The notes: generated by a model from the sequence alone, not told the origin. DNA of 64,000 nt from Variovorax boronicumulans (GCF_030812215.1 NZ_JAUSSG010000002.1:434001-498000), one strand, 5' to 3'. Shown: positions 1 through 9,991, numbered from the stretch's first letter. Made by a program: numbers and translations.

Positions 1-1643
1 CGCCACCACAACACCGGCACGTTGACCTGCGGGTGATGCACCGTCAGGCGCATCGGCACCGGGTACGGGTCGCGCATGCCCTCCACCGCCGTGGCGTCGA
101 TGCCGTCCTTCACCATCATGCCGGCGAACACCGTGCCCGCGGTGATCGACTGGCCGACGATGACGTGGTCCCACGCGAGGATCTTGCCGCGCTCGTCGAA
201 GCCGATGCTTGCGCGGTGCAGGTGCATCGGACGGTAGTAGCCGCCCTTCATGTCGTCCTCGCGGCTCCACAGCAGGCGCACGGGTGCATCGAGGCCGGCG
301 GCGCGCGTGGCCTTGGCGATCTCGCAGGCCTCGACCACGAAGTCGCTGCTGGGTGCGAAGCGCCGGCCGAAGCCGCCACCCGCCATCTGCACGTTCACCT
401 TCACCTGGGCGGGATCGAGCTTCAGCGTGCGCGCCGCAGCCTGCCCGTCGGAGTCGGCGGACTGGGTGCCGATCCACAGCTCGGCGCGGCCGTCCGACAG
501 CTTCACTGTGCAGTTCATCGGCTCCATCGGCGCATGCGCCAGGTACGGAAACACGAACTCGGCCTCGAGCTTGCGCGGCGCATTGGCCAGCGGTGCCATG
601 TCGGCGTCGAACTTGCGGTTGCCGGGGCGGCCGGCCAGCTCGCGGTACTGGACCAGCTGCTTGTCGCTGTCCACCTTTTCCACCGCGGCCGTGTTCCATT
701 GCAGCTTCAGCGCATCGCGGCCCAGCTTGGCCGGCCAGTAGCCATCGGCCACCACCGCCACGCCTTCGGCGCCGCGGTCCAGCGGGATGCGTACCACGGC
801 CTTCACGCCCTTGACGGCGCGCGCGGCGCTGTCGTCCACCGAGGACAGGCGCGCGCCGAACACCGGTGGGTGCGCGACCACCGCCGTCAACTGGCCGGGA
901 TGCTTCACGTCGATGCCGAAGTCCTGCCGCCCGCTGCTCTTGGCGCGCGCGTCCAGGCGCGTGGTTGCGCGGCCGATGATCCGGAAGTTCTTCGGGTCTT
1001 TCAGCACGACCTTCTCGGGCACCGGCAGGGCCATGGCCGCCTCGGCCAGCTCGCCGTAGCCCAGCTTGCGGCCACCAGGGCCGATCACCGTGCCTGCCTG
1101 CGTGCGCAGCGTGGCCACGTCGACCTTCCAACGCGCCGCCGCGGCCGACATCAGCATGGCCCGGGCGCGCGCGCCCAGCTCGCGGTACTGCGTGAAGCTG
1201 TTCTTGATCGTGTTGGAGCCGCCGGTCAGGTGAATGCCGAAGAGCGGGTCGGCATACGCGGCATCGTTGGTGCCGCTGCGGCTGCGCACCAGCGCCCAGT
1301 CGGCGTCCAGTTCCTCGGCCAGGATCATCGGCAGGCCGGTCTGCACGCCCTGGCCGAACTCCAGGCGGTTGATGGTCACCGTGACCTCGCCATTGGGCGC
1401 GATCTGCACGAAGGCCGAGGGCTGCTGCGTCGGCTTCAGGCCGCCGGCCGCCGGCTTCGCGCCATCGGCCTGTGCCATGGCCAGATGGGGAAAGGCGCCG
1501 AGCACGAGGCCCCCGGCGCCGGCCATCTTCAGGAAGCTGCGGCGGGGCAGCGTGGCGGCTTCGTTCGCCTCGTCGGTCGAAGGCTGGACCATCAGGCGCT
1601 GCAGCGCACGCGGCAGGTCGTTGTAGTCGATGTTGGGCAACAT
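1..1643 (-). CDS. Molybdopterin-binding subunit of a xanthine-oxidase-family dehydrogenase (IorB-like), cut by the left edge
   Basis: The large catalytic subunit of a molybdenum hydroxylase of the isoquinoline 1-oxidoreductase beta type, which hydroxylates an aldehyde or N-heteroaromatic substrate using water. About 547 N-terminal residues are present and the C-terminal part lies outside the window. A twin-arginine motif RRSFLK at residues 34-39 followed by a hydrophobic stretch and an A-x-A-like site predicts Tat export of the folded cofactor-loaded enzyme. Conserved family stretches are visible, such as [15 protein letters not shown] and [11 protein letters not shown]. The start at 1643 is the only good ATG ahead of the Tat signal. 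It follows the 2Fe-2S subunit gene after 12 bases, so they are co-transcribed. The substrate cannot be told from sequence; isoquinoline, nicotinate or an aldehyde are all possible. Confidence 0.88.
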   Translation of the reverse strand, partial: MLPNIDYNDLPRALQRLMVQPSTDEANEAATLPRRSFLKMAGAGGLVLGAFPHLAMAQADGAKPAAGGLKPTQQPSAFVQIAPNGEVTVTINRLEFGQGVQTGLPMILAEELDADWALVRSRSGTNDAAYADPLFGIHLTGGSNTIKNSFTQYRELGARARAMLMSAAAARWKVDVATLRTQAGTVIGPGGRKLGYGELAEAAMALPVPEKVVLKDPKNFRIIGRATTRLDARAKSSGRQDFGIDVKHPGQLTAVVAHPPVFGARLSSVDDSAARAVKGVKAVVRIPLDRGAEGVAVVADGYWPAKLGRDALKLQWNTAAVEKVDSDKQLVQYRELAGRPGNRKFDADMAPLANAPRKLEAEFVFPYLAHAPMEPMNCTVKLSDGRAELWIGTQSADSDGQAAARTLKLDPAQVKVNVQMAGGGFGRRFAPSSDFVVEACEIAKATRAAGLDAPVRLLWSREDDMKGGYYRPMHLHRASIGFDERGKILAWDHVIVGQSITAGTVFAGMMVKDGIDATAVEGMRDPYPVPMRLTVHHPQVNVPVLWW

Positions 1644-1655
1644 GGTGGCGGCTCC

Positions 1656-2129
<474 letters not shown>

Positions 2130-2184
2130 CTTCTTTTTCTCCGTGGGTGGGTGAGTTGGATGGGATCTATCTCTGTCTCTCTGT

Positions 2185-2547
2185 TTACTTGGCGCCGTCG
2201 AGCAGCCACTGCGCGAGCGCCTGCAGGTCGGCATCGGGGACCTGGGCCTGCGGGGGCATCGGCATCGCGCCCCATTTGCCCGAGCTGCCGGCCTTGATGC
2301 TGGCGGCGAGCTGCGCGGCCGTGCCCTTGCCGTCGCCGTACTTCGCGCCGATGTCCTTCCACGACGGGCCCACCACCTTGGTGGCGGGCTGGTGGCAGGC
2401 GACGCATGAATACTTCTGTGCCAGCGCCAGGCTCGCGCCGGCGTGCAGGGGCCACATGGCGCTCGCGCCAAGCCCCAGGACCATGGCCAGGGAGGCGACG
2501 AGAGAGCGCGGCTGGTTTCGCGGGGAGTGGTTCGTTTCTGTTTTCAT
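2185..2547 (-). CDS. Small class I c-type cytochrome, electron acceptor of the hydroxylase
   Basis: A 120-residue exported monohaem cytochrome. An N-terminal hydrophobic segment (about residues 16-45) serves as signal, followed by the haem-binding CVACH and a distal methionine in the GAMPMPPQ segment, the usual class I ligand pair. The rest matches small soluble cytochromes of the c551/c5 type. It is the first gene of the operon with the 2Fe-2S and molybdopterin subunits, and in such clusters the cytochrome takes electrons from the hydroxylase to the respiratory chain. I chose the ATG at 2547 because it starts directly before the signal; a start 49 codons upstream would overlap the divergent regulatory region. 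Confidence 0.88.
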   Translation of the reverse strand: MKTETNHSPRNQPRSLVASLAMVLGLGASAMWPLHAGASLALAQKYSCVACHQPATKVVGPSWKDIGAKYGDGKGTAAQLAASIKAGSSGKWGAMPMPPQAQVPDADLQALAQWLLDGAK

Positions 2548-2716
2548 CGTGGCTTCGTGAGAAAGAGAGTTGTCTGAATCAACGGATGGCTCTCGGCGCA
2601 TGACACCGCACGCACGCAGGCACATCGCGGGCCAGTGTCGGGGGAAGACCCGTCCGCCGTTTGCCCAATCCGCGCGTGTTCTTGCCTGAAACAACGAAAC
2701 TGCACCGAAAACGCGT

Positions 2717-2733
2717 GGCGCACGAGATGCGCC
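2717..2733. promoter_or_regulatory. Inverted repeat in the divergent cytochrome/AraC control region
   Basis: GGCGCA, five bases, then TGCGCC: a perfect 6-bp-arm inverted repeat 39 bases ahead of the AraC start and about 170 bases ahead of the cytochrome start. Its place between the divergent genes makes it a candidate regulator site. The rest of the 225-base gap shows an AAAGGA ribosome site for the AraC gene and nothing else I can support. Confidence 0.3.
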
Positions 2734-2772
2734 AGCTAGACTTTTTCGCTGGAGTCATTCGAAAGGATTCAG

Positions 2773-3693
2773 ATGGAAGCGGCACAGCCGGCGAGGCAAA
2801 CGGAAGGATCGGGCGTCCTTGGCGACCTGACCCGGGCGGTCGCACGAATTGCGCAAAGCGACGGCGACTGCCTCACGGCCATTCCCGAGCTCTCGCTGCA
2901 CCGCCGCAGCGCCACGACCGATCCGATGCATTGCCTCTACGGCTTCGGCGTGGGCATCACCGTGAGCGGACAGAAGCGCGTGGCGCTCGGCGAGGAGGTG
3001 TTCGATTTTTCGGCGGGCCAATCGCTGCTGACGACCGCCGACCTGCCCGTGGTGACGCATATCACCCACGCGAGCCCCGCGCAGCCTTTCATGGGCCTCA
3101 TGCTCCGGCTCGACCCGCGCACCGTGGTGCAGGTGGCCACCGAAATGGCCTTGCCGCCGCCGGGCAAGGACTCCAGCTACCGCGCCATGTCGCTCGGCGC
3201 CCTCGATACGACGCTGCTGGGCGCGGTGACGCGGCTCGTCGAACTGCTCGAGGAGCCCCTGCTGCTGCCGCAACTCGCGCCGCTCTTGCAGCGCGAAATC
3301 CTCGTGCGGCTGCTGGCCGGACGCCATGGCCCGCAGTTGCAGCGCCTCGTGGCGGTCGGCTCGCCGAGCCAGCAGGTGGTGCAGAGCATGGCCTGGCTCA
3401 AGATGAATTTCACGCAGCCCGTGCTGGCGGACGACCTGGCCGCCTCCGTGCACATGAGCCCCTCGACCTTCAGGCAGCACTTTCGTGCCGTGGCGGGCAT
3501 GAGCCCGATGCAGTACCTGAAGCAGTTGCGCCTGCAGGAGGCGCGGCAGCTGATGCTGAACCAGGGCATCGACGCCGGCACCGCGGGCGTACGCGTGGGC
3601 TACGAGAGCGCCTCGCAGTTCAGCCGCGAATACGCGCGGCTGTTCGGGGCGCCGCCGCTGCGCGACATCCGGCGGATGCGCGAAACGACTTGA
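2773..3693 (+). CDS. AraC-family transcriptional regulator (AraC-type N-terminal domain)
   Basis: A 306-residue regulator. The N-terminal two thirds match the AraC_N ligand-sensing family (start of the fold near [11 protein letters not shown], then [17 protein letters not shown]). The last hundred residues hold the two helix-turn-helix motifs of AraC proteins, including [16 protein letters not shown] and [17 protein letters not shown]. It is transcribed away from the cytochrome/hydroxylase operon, so it most likely activates that operon in response to the substrate or its aldehyde. AAAGGA lies eight bases ahead of the ATG. The ligand is unknown. Confidence 0.9.
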   Translation: MEAAQPARQTEGSGVLGDLTRAVARIAQSDGDCLTAIPELSLHRRSATTDPMHCLYGFGVGITVSGQKRVALGEEVFDFSAGQSLLTTADLPVVTHITHASPAQPFMGLMLRLDPRTVVQVATEMALPPPGKDSSYRAMSLGALDTTLLGAVTRLVELLEEPLLLPQLAPLLQREILVRLLAGRHGPQLQRLVAVGSPSQQVVQSMAWLKMNFTQPVLADDLAASVHMSPSTFRQHFRAVAGMSPMQYLKQLRLQEARQLMLNQGIDAGTAGVRVGYESASQFSREYARLFGAPPLRDIRRMRETT

Positions 3694-3758
3694 GCCGCCG
3701 GGGCCGATTCGCCCCGTACGCCAGGCCGGCACGCGCCATTTGCTACCCTCGGCGCACC

Positions 3759-4793
3759 ATGTTTCCCCGTTCCGCACCGGCCGCCGAGGCCCCAACTCCG
3801 GCTCCTTCGGCATCGCCTGCCGCTGCGCTTCCCGATTCGCCCCGCTACGTGGCGCTCGCAGGCCCCACCGCATCGGGCAAGACGGCCGCCGCGCTGGCGC
3901 TCGCGCGGGTGCAGCCGGTGGAAATCATCTCGGTCGATTCCGCGCTGGTCTACCGCGGCATGGACATCGGCACGGCCAAGCCCACCGCGGCCGAGCAGGC
4001 CGCCGTGCCGCACCACCTGATCGACATCCTCGATGCGCGCGAAAGCTACAGCGCCGCCGCCTTCGTGGCCGATGCGACGCGGCTCATCGACGAGATTCGC
4101 GCGCGCGGCGCATTGCCGCTGCTGGTGGGCGGCACGATGTTGTATTTCAAGGCGCTGTTCGATGGCATCGACGCCATGCCCGCAGCCGACGCCACGGTGC
4201 GCGCGCGCATCGACGCGCAAGCCGCCGCGTTGGGCTGGCCCGCGATGCATGCACGGCTCGCCGAGGTCGACCCCGTGACAGCCGCGCGCCTCGCCCCGCA
4301 AGACAGCCAGCGCATCCAGCGCGCGCTCGAAGTGTGGGAGAGCAGCGGCCAGCCGCTCTCCAGCTTTCACGCCAGCGACAACAAGACCGCGAAGGCCGTG
4401 GACGGCGGTGTGCTCTTCTCGCTCGAACCCAATGACCGCGCCTGGCTGCATGCGCGCATCGCCGATCGCTTCGACGCGATGCTCGCCGCGGGCTTTCTCG
4501 ATGAGGTGAAGGCGCTGCGCGCGCGCGGCGATCTCTCGACCGAACTGCCTTCGATGCGCTGCGTCGGCTACCGGCAGGCGTGGGAAATGCTCGACGCCTG
4601 CGGCACCGCCGCACCCGACGCCAGGGCCATGCAAGACCTGCGCGAGCGCGGCATCGCCGCCACGCGCCAACTCGCCAAGCGGCAGATCACCTGGCTGCGC
4701 AGCATGCCGCAGCGCACCGTGATCGCCTGCGACGCGCCCGACGCGGTGCAGACCGCTGTCCAACTGATTTCAAAGACCACCCAAGCCGGATGA
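3759..4793 (+). CDS. miaA: tRNA dimethylallyltransferase MiaA
   Basis: Transfers a dimethylallyl group from DMAPP to N6 of adenosine 37 in tRNAs that read codons starting with U, the first step of ms2i6A synthesis. The protein has 344 residues. An Ala/Pro-rich leader of about 28 residues is followed by the P-loop GPTASGKT at 35-42, the conserved [18 protein letters not shown] segment, [12 protein letters not shown], and the C-terminal CVGYRQAWE and [10 protein letters not shown] motifs. The leader is longer than in enterobacterial MiaA, and I see no better start nearer the P-loop. It is followed with a four-base ATGA overlap by an ABC ATPase gene, so the two are translated from one message. 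Confidence 0.96.
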   Translation: MFPRSAPAAEAPTPAPSASPAAALPDSPRYVALAGPTASGKTAAALALARVQPVEIISVDSALVYRGMDIGTAKPTAAEQAAVPHHLIDILDARESYSAAAFVADATRLIDEIRARGALPLLVGGTMLYFKALFDGIDAMPAADATVRARIDAQAAALGWPAMHARLAEVDPVTAARLAPQDSQRIQRALEVWESSGQPLSSFHASDNKTAKAVDGGVLFSLEPNDRAWLHARIADRFDAMLAAGFLDEVKALRARGDLSTELPSMRCVGYRQAWEMLDACGTAAPDARAMQDLRERGIAATRQLAKRQITWLRSMPQRTVIACDAPDAVQTAVQLISKTTQAG

Positions 4794-5443
4794 CGCTGCG
4801 CATTTCCAACCTCGGCAAGCATTACGGTGAAGCGCCGGTCTTCGAGCACGTGACGCTGGAAGTCCAGCCCGGCGAGTTCGTCGCCATCGTGGGCGAATCG
4901 GGCGTCGGCAAGTCGACGCTGCTCAACTGCATGGCCGGGCTCGACAGCTGGGACCAGGGCACGGTGACGCACGACGGCACCGACATCGGCGCGCTCGACG
5001 GCGAAGCCTGCGCGCTCTGGCGTCGCAAGCACGTCGGCTTCGTGTTCCAGGCCTTCCACGTTCTGCCGCACCTGGACGTGGCGCAGAACGTGTCGCTGCC
5101 GCTGATGCTGCTGGGCGAGAAGAAAAAAGACGACGGCCGCGTCGCGCACATGCTCGATGCGGTCGGACTGCCCGGCATGGGTGCGCGGCTGCCGCAGACG
5201 CTCTCGGGCGGCCAGTTGCAGCGCGTGGCGATTGCACGCGCGCTGGTGCACCGGCCCGCCCTGCTGCTCGCCGACGAGCCCACCGGCAACCTCGACCCGA
5301 CCACGGCGGCGAAGGTGATGGAACTGCTGGTCGGCCAGACACGCGAGCACGGCGCCTCGCTGGTGCTGGTGACGCATTCTGAAAGCGCGGCCGCCCGTGC
5401 GGATCGCCTGCTGCATCTGACGGCAGCAGGCATCCGCGCCTGA
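4790..5443 (+). CDS. ABC transporter ATP-binding protein of the LolD/MacB-like group
   Basis: A 217-residue ABC ATPase. Walker [10 protein letters not shown] is at 35-43, then come a Q-loop ([13 protein letters not shown]), signature LSGGQLQR, Walker B LLLADEP and an H-loop (VTHSE). The order and the TGNLDP motif place it with ATPases that partner FtsX-type permeases. No permease lies beside it. The only FtsX-type permease in the window is at 19539-22148, and an AttH-like lipocalin protein typical of such exporters is at 26611-27681, so these may work together. It overlaps the end of miaA by four bases (ATGA). Confidence 0.88.
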   Translation: MTLRISNLGKHYGEAPVFEHVTLEVQPGEFVAIVGESGVGKSTLLNCMAGLDSWDQGTVTHDGTDIGALDGEACALWRRKHVGFVFQAFHVLPHLDVAQNVSLPLMLLGEKKKDDGRVAHMLDAVGLPGMGARLPQTLSGGQLQRVAIARALVHRPALLLADEPTGNLDPTTAAKVMELLVGQTREHGASLVLVTHSESAAARADRLLHLTAAGIRA

Positions 5444-5450
5444 AAGCGGC

Positions 5451-6407
5451 CTACGCGAGCAGCGCTGCGTAGCGCGACAGATCGACGTTGCCGCCGCTGA
5501 TCACGATGCCCACGCGCTGGCCCGCGATAGCCTTGCCCGCCGCAATGGCGCCCGCGAACGCGAGGCAACCCGTCGGCTCCACCACCATCTTCATGCGCTC
5601 GGCGAAGAAGCGCATCGCCTCGACGAGCTGATCGTCGGTCACGGTGAAGATGTCGTTCACATCGCGCTGGATGATCCCGAACGTGTACTGGCCCAGGTGC
5701 TGCGTCTGCGCGCCATCGGCGATGGTCTTGGGCGTTTCGATGTGCACGATCTTCCCGCTGCGGAACGACTGCTGCCCGTCGTTGCCCGCCTCGGGCTCCA
5801 CGCCGTAGATCCTGCAATCGGGCGACAGCGCACGCGCCGACAGCGCCGAACCCGACAGCAGCCCGCCGCCGCCAAGACACACGAACAGGTGATCGAGCGG
5901 CCCGGTCTCCTCGATCAGTTCCTTCACCGCCGTGCCCTGCCCCGAGAGCACGTCCGAGTGGTCGTACGGCGGAATCATCGTCATGCCGCGCTCCTGCGCG
6001 AGCTGCTTCGTCACCGCCTCGCGGTCTTCGGTGAAGCGGTCGTACATCACCACTTCGGCGCCGTAGCCCTTCGTGGCCGCGACCTTGGCGGCGGGCGCGT
6101 CCTTGGGCATGACGATCACGGCAGGCATCGACAGGAGCCGCGCCGACAACGCGATGGCCTGCGCATGGTTGCCCGACGAAAAGGCGATCACGCCGCCCTT
6201 GCGCTGCGCCGCATCGAACCTGGAGAGCGCGTTGAACGCACCGCGGAACTTGAACGCGCCCATGCGCTGGAAGTTCTCGCACTTGAAGAAGAACTGCGCG
6301 CCCCAGCGCGCGTTGGCGGTGGTCGATTGCAGCACCGGCGTGCGGTGGGCATGGCCTTCGAGCCGCGCGGCCGCGGCGGTGACGTCGTCGTAGGTAGGGA
6401 GTTGCAT
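5451..6407 (-). CDS. PLP-dependent threonine/serine dehydratase-like enzyme
   Basis: A fold-type II PLP enzyme of 318 residues. Lys53 in the FQRMGAFKFRGA segment should form the Schiff base; SSGNHAQA binds the cofactor ring region and the glycine-rich CLGGGGLLSG binds its phosphate. There is no C-terminal ACT regulatory domain, so it resembles the catabolic threonine dehydratase, serine racemase or threo-3-hydroxyaspartate dehydratase group more than biosynthetic IlvA. Which hydroxy amino acid it deaminates cannot be read. It is transcribed away from the GntR regulator at 6522, and a perfect palindrome at 6490-6505 sits in the shared control region, so control by that GntR protein is plausible. 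The 3' end converges with the ABC ATPase gene, seven bases apart. Confidence 0.88.
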   Translation of the reverse strand: MQLPTYDDVTAAAARLEGHAHRTPVLQSTTANARWGAQFFFKCENFQRMGAFKFRGAFNALSRFDAAQRKGGVIAFSSGNHAQAIALSARLLSMPAVIVMPKDAPAAKVAATKGYGAEVVMYDRFTEDREAVTKQLAQERGMTMIPPYDHSDVLSGQGTAVKELIEETGPLDHLFVCLGGGGLLSGSALSARALSPDCRIYGVEPEAGNDGQQSFRSGKIVHIETPKTIADGAQTQHLGQYTFGIIQRDVNDIFTVTDDQLVEAMRFFAERMKMVVEPTGCLAFAGAIAAGKAIAGQRVGIVISGGNVDLSRYAALLA

Positions 6408-6489
6408 GGGTCGAGCTTAGCGAAGGCTTACGTTCTTTTGCAGCCCTCGTCGGTAAAAACCCGGTATGTACGTCGGCCCGGAAATTCGT

Positions 6490-6505
6490 ACTCTGTATAC
6501 AGAGT
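6490..6505. promoter_or_regulatory. Perfect 16-bp palindrome, probable GntR operator
   Basis: ACTCTGTATACAGAGT reads the same on both strands. Its TGTATACA core is the shape seen for operators of FadR-subfamily GntR proteins. It ends 16 bases before the gntR start and lies 83 bases from the dehydratase start, so it can control both directions, most simply as autorepression. Confidence 0.7.
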
Positions 6506-6521
6506 TCAAAGAAAGCCGCCC

Positions 6522-7223
6522 ATGCCCGCCCAGCTCGTCAGCATCGAAGTCGCCCCGGACCTCGTCGACCAGGTCTACCGCGCCCTGCTCGGCGCCATCA
6601 GCAGCGGCTCGCTCGCACCGGGCGAACGCATCACGCAGGAAGACATCGCGCAGCGCCTCTCGGTGTCGCGCCAGCCGGTGCTGCAGGCGCTTCGCCTTTT
6701 GAAGAAAGACGGCTTCGTGCACGACGCGCCCGGCCGCGGCGTGCTGGTGGCGCCGCTCGATGCCGAGGGCATGCGCCAGATTTACCAGGTGCGCGGCGTG
6801 CTCGACGTGCTGGCCGCGCGGCTCGCCGCGCAGCAGCGTTTTCGCATCGACCCCAAGCTCATCGAACGCGGCCGGCGTGCGGCGCGCGGGCGCAATGTCG
6901 AAGCCATGATCGATGCCGACGTGGCCTTTCACCGCGCCATCTACGACGCCTCGGGCAATCCGCTGATCGGCCAGAGCGCCGACCCGCACTGGCGCCACCT
7001 GCGCCGCGCGATGGGTGCGGTGCTCCAGGCCGAGCCCCAGCGCGAGTCGCTGTGGGACGAGCACGAAGCCATCGCCAACGCAATTGCCGCAGGCAATGCC
7101 GACCGCGCCGCGCGTTTGAGCGAAGAGCATGTCGCACAGGCCAGCGAAGCACTGGCCCGGCGCCTCACCGAACAGCAGGCCCGCAACGCACCCACCCGCA
7201 TCCACAAAGGAGACAAGGCATGA
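6522..7223 (+). CDS. GntR-family transcriptional regulator (FadR/FCD subfamily)
   Basis: A 233-residue repressor-type regulator. The N-terminal winged helix covers about residues 10-75 (LVDQVYRALLGAISSG, then ITQEDIAQRLSVSRQPVLQALRLL). The C-terminal all-helical FCD effector domain shows the metal or ligand-binding pattern D-x3-H (DADVAFHRAIYD) and a later H (WDEHEAIANAI). The stop overlaps the start of the dioxygenase gene by the ATGA arrangement, so the regulator is the first gene of the operon it probably controls. The ligand is likely a small organic acid or amino acid linked to this operon; its identity is unknown. Confidence 0.92.
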   Translation: MPAQLVSIEVAPDLVDQVYRALLGAISSGSLAPGERITQEDIAQRLSVSRQPVLQALRLLKKDGFVHDAPGRGVLVAPLDAEGMRQIYQVRGVLDVLAARLAAQQRFRIDPKLIERGRRAARGRNVEAMIDADVAFHRAIYDASGNPLIGQSADPHWRHLRRAMGAVLQAEPQRESLWDEHEAIANAIAAGNADRAARLSEEHVAQASEALARRLTEQQARNAPTRIHKGDKA

Positions 7224-8095
7224 AGCTGCCCCCCGAGCAACGCGCGCAATTCGAGCGCGACGGCTACCTGTTCTTCCCCGGCCATTTCTCGCCCGAAGAA
7301 ACGAAGGCACTGACCGATGCCGTGCCCGATCTCTACAGCAAGCGCGAAGCCTTCAACGTGCGCGAGAAAGGCTCGGACGCCGTGCGCACGAACTTCGCCG
7401 CGCATCTCATCAGCGAGCCCTTCGCCAAGCTCGCGCGCCACCCGCGCATGGTCGGCCCGGTGATGGACCTCTTCGAGGAAGAGGTCTACATGCACCAGTT
7501 CAAGATCAACGGAAAGATGGCCTTCGAAGGCCAGGTGTGGCAGTGGCACCAGGACTATGGCACCTGGCTCAACGACGACCTGATGCCGACCGAGCGCGCG
7601 ATGAACGTCGCGATCTTTCTGGATGACGTGAACGAGCACAACGGCCCGCTGATGTTCATTCCGGGCAGCCACCGCAAGGGCGTGGTCGATGCCAAGCACG
7701 ACCTCACGACCACCAGCTACCCGCTCTGGACCGTGGACAACGACCTGATCGCGCAACTGGTCGAGCGCGCCGGCGGCAAGGATGGCGGCATCGTCTCTCC
7801 CAAGGGGCCGGCCGGTTCGATGATCCTCTTCCACAGCTGCCTTGTGCATGCCTCGGGCAGCAACCTCTCGCCCTTCAACCGCGTGGCGGTGTACCTGAGC
7901 CTGTGCGCCGTCAGCAACCACATCCGCCGCCACAAGCGGCCCGAGTACATCGCGCATCGCGACTTCACGCCCATCGAAATGCTGCCCGACGACTGTCTGC
8001 GGAAGCCCTACCCCGTGGACCTGCCATGGAAGAACGGCCTGCCCGAAAGCGCGCTGAAGACCTCGCTCGAAGTGCTGGACACCGCGGAGGCCTGA
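7220..8095 (+). CDS. Phytanoyl-CoA dioxygenase (PhyH) family protein
   Basis: A 291-residue Fe(II)/2-oxoglutarate-dependent oxygenase. The facial triad is visible as His and Asp in WHQDYGTW and a distal His in LVHASGSN; an Arg for 2-oxoglutarate is likely the one in NRVAVYLSL. The fold order (DGYLFFPGHFS at the start, GPLMFIPGSHRKG in the middle) is typical of PhyH enzymes that hydroxylate small polar molecules in bacteria, such as EctD. It sits between a GntR regulator and a SAF-domain oxidoreductase and has a strong AAAGGAGA ribosome site. It probably starts breakdown of an amino-acid-like or osmolyte-like substrate by hydroxylation, but nothing identifies it. Confidence 0.87.
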   Translation: MKLPPEQRAQFERDGYLFFPGHFSPEETKALTDAVPDLYSKREAFNVREKGSDAVRTNFAAHLISEPFAKLARHPRMVGPVMDLFEEEVYMHQFKINGKMAFEGQVWQWHQDYGTWLNDDLMPTERAMNVAIFLDDVNEHNGPLMFIPGSHRKGVVDAKHDLTTTSYPLWTVDNDLIAQLVERAGGKDGGIVSPKGPAGSMILFHSCLVHASGSNLSPFNRVAVYLSLCAVSNHIRRHKRPEYIAHRDFTPIEMLPDDCLRKPYPVDLPWKNGLPESALKTSLEVLDTAEA

Positions 8096-8099
8096 CCCC

Positions 8100-9461
8100 A
8101 TGAGCCTTCACACCCGCCTGCAGCAGCGCGCCGCCGAAGGCCGCCCCATCCGCATCGGCCTGATCGGCGCCGGCAAGTTCGGCTCGATGTACCTCGCGCA
8201 GATTCCGCGCACGCCCGGCGTGCAATTGGTGGCGATTGCCGACCTCTCGCCCGATGCGGCGCGCGTCAACCTCGGGCGCGTCGGCTGGAAGCCCGAGCGC
8301 ACCGCCGCGGGCTCGGTGCAGGAGGCCCTGAAGACCGGCAACACCTGGATCACCGACGATTGGCAGGCCGTGACGCGCGAGCCCGCCATCGACATCGTGG
8401 TCGAGTGCACCGGCCACCCGGTCGCCGCCGTCGATCACTGCCTCGATGCCTTCGCGCACGGCAAGCACGTGGTCAACGTGACGGTCGAGGCCGACGCCTT
8501 CTGCGGCCCGCTGCTGGCGCACAAGGCGCAGCAGGCGGGCGTGATCTATTCGCTGGCTTTCGGCGACCAGCCCGCGCTCATCTGCGACCTGGTCGACTGG
8601 GCGCGCACCTGCGGTTTTCCGGTGGTGGCGGCCGGGCGCGGCCACAAGTGGCTGCCGCACTTCACCGAATCGACGCCCGAGACCGTGTGGGGCAACTACG
8701 GCCTCACGCCCGAGCAGGCGCTGCGCGGCGGGCTCAACCCGAAGATGTTCAACAGTTTTCTCGACGGCTCCAAGCCGTCGATAGAAAGCTCGGCGGTGGC
8801 CAACGCCACCGGGCTCACCGTGCCGTCGGACGGCCTCCTCTACCCGCCCGCGAGCGTGGAAGACATTCCCTTCGTCACCCGCCCCAAGAGCGAAGGCGGC
8901 GTGCTGGAACGCAAGGGCATGGTCGAGGTGATCTCCTCGCTCGAAGCCGACGGCCGAAAAATCCCCTACGACATCCGCATGGGCGTGTGGGTCACCGTCG
9001 AGGCCGAGACCGACTACATCAAGAACTGCTTCGAGGAATACAACGCCCACACCGACCCGAGCGGGCGCTACTTCACGCTCTACAAGCGCTGGCATCTCAT
9101 CGGCCTGGAGGTCGGCATGTCGGTCGCCAGCGTCGCGCTGCGGGGCGAAGCCACCGGCGTGGCCACCTGCTGGAACGCCGATGTCGTCGCCACCGCCAAG
9201 CGCGACCTCGCCGCGGGCGAGATGCTCGATGGCGAAGGCGGCTACACCGTGTGGGGCAAGCTCTTGCCGGCCGAGCGGTCGCTGCGACTGGGCGGCCTGC
9301 CCCTCGGGTTGGCGCACAACGTCAAGCTCGTGCGCCCCGTGAAGAAGGGCCAGAGCCTGAGCTGGGCCGACGTGGCGATCGACACCTCGACCGCGGCCTA
9401 CAAGCTGCGCAGCGAGATGGAAAACATGTTCTCGGCGTCCGTCCGAACGAAGGCAGCCTAA
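8100..9461 (+). CDS. NAD(P)-binding homoserine-dehydrogenase-like protein with C-terminal SAF domain
   Basis: A 453-residue protein. The Rossmann fold opens with GLIGAGKFGSMY near residue 20 and continues as in homoserine dehydrogenase N-terminal domains (VVECTGHPVAAVDHCL, then HVVNVTVEADAF). The central part covers the dimerisation and catalytic region, and the last hundred residues match the SAF (antifreeze-like) domain, with AKRDLAAGEMLDGEGGYTV followed by VKKGQSLSWADV. Proteins of this architecture are often mislabelled as FlgA because of the SAF domain. It starts four bases after the dioxygenase gene, so it likely acts on the dioxygenase product. The reaction is not known to me. Confidence 0.8.
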   Translation: MSLHTRLQQRAAEGRPIRIGLIGAGKFGSMYLAQIPRTPGVQLVAIADLSPDAARVNLGRVGWKPERTAAGSVQEALKTGNTWITDDWQAVTREPAIDIVVECTGHPVAAVDHCLDAFAHGKHVVNVTVEADAFCGPLLAHKAQQAGVIYSLAFGDQPALICDLVDWARTCGFPVVAAGRGHKWLPHFTESTPETVWGNYGLTPEQALRGGLNPKMFNSFLDGSKPSIESSAVANATGLTVPSDGLLYPPASVEDIPFVTRPKSEGGVLERKGMVEVISSLEADGRKIPYDIRMGVWVTVEAETDYIKNCFEEYNAHTDPSGRYFTLYKRWHLIGLEVGMSVASVALRGEATGVATCWNADVVATAKRDLAAGEMLDGEGGYTVWGKLLPAERSLRLGGLPLGLAHNVKLVRPVKKGQSLSWADVAIDTSTAAYKLRSEMENMFSASVRTKAA

Positions 9462-9550
9462 AGGCGTACCAGCCAAAAGACGTAGGTAGCGCAACCGTTG
9501 CGCCAAACGGCAATCACGTAAAAAATAATCTGCGCGACACGGACCTTTCG

Positions 9551-9577
9551 TGTCGAAATGACCGGCTGCGGGCCGTC
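9551..9577 (+). promoter_or_regulatory. Candidate ECF42-type sigma promoter
   Basis: TGTCGA at 9551-9556 and CGTC at 9574-9577 are 17 bases apart. As I recall, ECF42 sigma factors of Streptomyces recognise TGTCGA in the -35 region and CGA/TC in the -10 region ahead of DGPF genes. Here the pair stands 51 bases before a DGPF gene followed by such a sigma factor, so self-activation is likely. The rest of the 9462-9628 gap holds an inverted repeat GCGCAAC-C-GTTGCGC at 9489-9503 of unknown use. Confidence 0.55.
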
Positions 9578-9628
9578 ATTGTGGTGAGCGATCTTGCTCA
9601 GCAAGCTTTTCCTTCACGGAGAGACACC

Positions 9629-9991
9629 ATGCAGTACATGTTGATGTTCTATCAGCCCGCGGCCGAATTCGAACAGCGCGAAGGCGCGTCCTCAGAGGCC
9701 TATCGGTCCAGCTGGGTCGCGTACGCCGACGCGGTGCGCCAGTCGGGCGTTGCCCTCGGCGGCCACGGCCTCTTTCCGCCCATGACCGGCACTACGCTGC
9801 GCGTGCGCGGCGACAAGCGCCAGGTGCAGGACGGTCCCTTCGCCGACACCAAGGAACAGCTCGGCGGCTACTTCGTGGTCGACGTGCCCGACCTCGACGC
9901 CGCGCTGGAATGGGCCGCACGCGCGCCCTGCGCTTCCAGCGGGGGCGTGGAGGTGCGGCCCGTCTTCACGGCCACGGCAGCCACATCGTGA
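9629..9991 (+). CDS. YCII-related DGPF-domain protein
   Basis: A 120-residue protein of the YCII/DGPF superfamily (ferredoxin-like fold). The family-defining DGPFAD is at 68-73, after the MLMFYQP start strand and before EQLGGYFVVDV. DGPF proteins are almost always encoded beside ECF42 sigma factors, and the next gene is one, with overlapping stop and start (GTGA). Their biochemical role is unsettled; a role in the stress response driven by the sigma factor has been proposed from context. Read alone, the protein shows no catalytic residues that I can name. Confidence 0.9.
   Translation: MQYMLMFYQPAAEFEQREGASSEAYRSSWVAYADAVRQSGVALGGHGLFPPMTGTTLRVRGDKRQVQDGPFADTKEQLGGYFVVDVPDLDAALEWAARAPCASSGGVEVRPVFTATAATS

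Noticed and set aside
8100..9461. FlgA-like flagellar protein, because of the SAF domain
   Set aside because: The N-terminal Rossmann fold and homoserine-dehydrogenase-like core show it is a metabolic enzyme; no flagellar gene is nearby.
9489..9503. GCGCAAC-C-GTTGCGC repeat as a terminator of the SAF-protein gene
   Set aside because: The loop is too short for full pairing and it is followed by an A-rich, not T-rich, stretch on the coding strand.
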